From CAYVMD01 sp964452465 (GTDB lineage Bacteria; Armatimonadota; JACIXR01), in assembly GCA_964452465.1 (NCBI GenBank), contig CAYVMD010000053.1:1-13164 (forward strand): 13,164 nt of DNA, written 5' to 3'. The notes under the pieces were generated by a model. That model was not told where the DNA came from. It made no database searches and worked only from the letters and a program-made list of their open reading frames with translations. Below are positions 11,394 to 13,164 of the stretch, in pieces. The position numbers and the translations under genes were made by a program. The number at the start of each line of letters is the position of its first letter. The first letter of the stretch is position 1.

Positions 11394-13164
11394 TTATGGA
11401 TTTTGCAATTCTAATAAAAGGGGCCTCCAGGGCTCAAGTGTAAGTTGGACCTGAGAGGCAACCCCCAGATCTTTCCTCGCCCTTACATCGAAAATATGGC
11501 GTTTCCTCTCCAACAGGACCTTCACCCGCAAGGGTTTCTCCAGAGCGGAATTATCGGGATACCCCACTTCCTGTAGATCCCTCGCCCTAAATTCGGGGTT
11601 ACGGATTATCGCTATGTATTCCTTCTCCTCTCCCTTATAACGCCAAACCTCCACACAATCCGCTGGCTTATTTGTCTCCGCATCCAAAACCCTTACCGTT
11701 TCTTTGAGCCCTGCCTCCTTCAACAACTGCCTGAAGAGTTCCCTATATCCATACCCCTTGGGGGGCTGGAGTCGCAATTTGCCATAATCTCGCAGGTCCA
11801 GATTGAGGTATACCGCCATCCCTTTTCCTATCTTATTCACGATTACCGCTGGTGCTTGGGCATAAAAGCGCGCTTTGGGGTTGGGGTGGAGGTTTTCGTA
11901 AACCTTCAAAGGGGCAACGCCGGGGAGGCTCTGGGGTATCTCCCCTCCTCGTGGCTCAGGATGCCAATAGACGCTCTCTCTCCTTATTCCAAAGAGGTCG
12001 TCCAGTTGCCCGGCGTGCAACCTCCGACAATGTTCGTCCATAGTAGCAGTCATGTTATCCGCTATAACTACCCCTCCCGCCCTTACGAAATCAGCCACCG
12101 CCTTGCATTCTCGGGAGGACATGGACACCGATTGGGGAAGCAAAAGGATCTTGTAGCCCTTCTTTAGAAGGTCTCCTTTCTCTATCTCCTGCGAGGAGAT
12201 GAATCTGAATTGAAACCCGCAATCCTCCACGAGGCGGACCATGGCATCGCGAGCAAGGGCAAAGCGAGAGTGCTTGGCTTCATAGGAGGAGAATCTCCTT
12301 GGCCAGGTATCACCATCCTCCCGGGAATCGAACATCCAGTGGGCTCGGATGCTACTTTGGGAATAGTGGATGGCGATGGGATCGATGATGGGCTCGGCGT
12401 TCAAGAGCAAGGGAGCGAATTCCTTCAATTCCCGGAATATCTCCCCCAGCCTTTTCCCCCTCTCCGTGAGGGGAAGGTCGTCCCTCGTCTTATCTATGCA
12501 TCTTGCGTTATCGTCGTCCCAGACGAGACATCTGGAATCGCCGTGAAGGAGAAGCCACCATAATTTCAAGCGGATACGATCGTAATCCGTGCCGAAGACG
12601 GTGGAAAGGATGGGAGCGGATTTGGGCATGAAGGAGCGGAATATCTCCCTGCTATTGCATATGTCATAGGGCTCCGCCCATTCCAAAACCTGGGAGAGGA
12701 GGTAAAGATCGTAGCCTCCCCATGTGCTTGGCATCTGCAACCCCTCCAGACCAACGGGGGTGCGAGGATCTATGCCCTTTATGATCTTCTTTAATCTATC
12801 GATGGTGCGGGCAAAGGAAAGATCCATGTAGGCGCGATGATCCGCCCAGGGAGCGTAGTTCTCCAATTTCCCTTCCCTTAGGGCTTTCCTTTCCCTTTCC
12901 TTTATCTCGTAAGTGGTCATGGGGACCACTTCCTCCCATGAGGAGAAGTTGGTCTCCCATTCCTCATTGAGGGCTTCAAGGGAGCGATAGCATTCCTTTA
13001 GCCAATCTCGAAAGGCTTTGAGGGTGTGGGGGCAGAAGCAGTAATCCATGGGGGAAGCGTAGTCGGTGATGGAGGGTTCATCCTGTAGGTTGTAGAAGAA
13101 GGGTTTATGAGGAGCATAGCGCTTTATCATATCCTCTAAATAGGGAGTAACTTCCGCCCAGAAG
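11394..13164 (-). CDS. GH42-like beta-galactosidase family protein, 5' end outside the window
   Basis: The frame is open through the window edge; the ATG at 13130 has no ribosome binding site and lies inside the barrel domain, so the N terminus is missing. The visible 589 residues start in the second half of a clan GH-A TIM barrel. NLQDEPSITDY (Glu18, counted from the Met at 13130) sits at the acid/base position, where GH42 usually has Asn-Glu. A segment with many aromatics follows (VGLEGLQMPSTWGGYD, then LKLWWLLLHGDSRCLVWDDD). About 250-440 matches the beta-galactosidase trimerisation (glutamine-amidotransferase-like) domain, including YKILLLPQSVSMSS and ADFVRAGGVVIADN. A beta domain ends the chain at LLLELQNP. 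Galactoside hydrolysis is inferred and another GH-A specificity is possible. It is the most upstream visible gene of the glycan operon, 14 bases before the secreted fucosidase. Confidence 0.8.
   Translation of the reverse strand, partial: FWAEVTPYLEDMIKRYAPHKPFFYNLQDEPSITDYASPMDYCFCPHTLKAFRDWLKECYRSLEALNEEWETNFSSWEEVVPMTTYEIKERERKALREGKLENYAPWADHRAYMDLSFARTIDRLKKIIKGIDPRTPVGLEGLQMPSTWGGYDLYLLSQVLEWAEPYDICNSREIFRSFMPKSAPILSTVFGTDYDRIRLKLWWLLLHGDSRCLVWDDDNARCIDKTRDDLPLTERGKRLGEIFRELKEFAPLLLNAEPIIDPIAIHYSQSSIRAHWMFDSREDGDTWPRRFSSYEAKHSRFALARDAMVRLVEDCGFQFRFISSQEIEKGDLLKKGYKILLLPQSVSMSSRECKAVADFVRAGGVVIADNMTATMDEHCRRLHAGQLDDLFGIRRESVYWHPEPRGGEIPQSLPGVAPLKVYENLHPNPKARFYAQAPAVIVNKIGKGMAVYLNLDLRDYGKLRLQPPKGYGYRELFRQLLKEAGLKETVRVLDAETNKPADCVEVWRYKGEEKEYIAIIRNPEFRARDLQEVGYPDNSALEKPLRVKVLLERKRHIFDVRARKDLGVASQVQLTLEPWRPLLLELQNP

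Overview
The window reads as a metagenome-assembled scaffold of an uncultivated bacterium. It contains a run of ten Ns at 6398-6407, every gene on it is chromosomal in type, and no rRNA, tRNA or phage gene is visible. Most minus-strand genes have strong AGGAGG-type ribosome binding sites and sigma70-like promoters are readable, so it is bacterial. Heavy use of AGG/AGA and ATA codons and purine-rich coding strands would suit a thermophile. The many glycosidases and the DUF5320/ferredoxin/HdrA-like set would suit an anaerobic or microaerobic polysaccharide degrader, for instance an Armatimonadota/Fervidibacteria-like or Omnitrophota-like lineage. That placement is a guess, not something the sequence proves.

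Left part (1-1536). The first ~48 bases may be the 3' tail of a truncated plus-strand gene, possibly the tnpB/omega-RNA end of an IS200/IS605 element (weak). A DUF5615 PIN-like (toxin-type) gene follows on the minus strand with a near-perfect promoter. Divergent from it is a TMEM165/GDT1 (UPF0016) cation transporter, whose end overlaps a convergent small two-helix membrane protein.

Redox cluster (1620-3341, minus strand). One strong promoter with a Fur-like operator at its start site precedes three tandem DUF5320 genes, a two-cluster ferredoxin and a stand-alone copy of the N-terminal domain of heterodisulfide reductase subunit A (HdrA). The third DUF5320 copy keeps its full frame but carries two in-frame TAG codons, both where its neighbour has glutamate. 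This is the most unusual and least described block in the window: a probably metal- or iron-regulated Fe-S/HdrA-like module.

Plus-strand pair (3387-5426). A DUF72 protein, apparently on a leaderless transcript, is translationally coupled to a uroporphyrinogen-decarboxylase/MtaA-type putative corrinoid methyltransferase.

Glycan-degradation operon (13164 down to 5438, minus strand). Four tightly packed genes encode a GH42-like beta-galactosidase (5' end outside the window), a secreted GH29 alpha-L-fucosidase with a C-terminal carbohydrate-binding-like domain, a large exported protein and a second GH29 fucosidase without a signal peptide. The large protein combines a beta-propeller, an Fn3 domain, a HEFHH zinc-protease-like domain, thrombospondin type-3 calcium repeats and a CBM9/DOMON-like domain. 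The second fucosidase is interrupted by the assembly gap. Together they look like a fucosylated-glycan or glycoprotein dismantling system, with the putative protease as the novel component.
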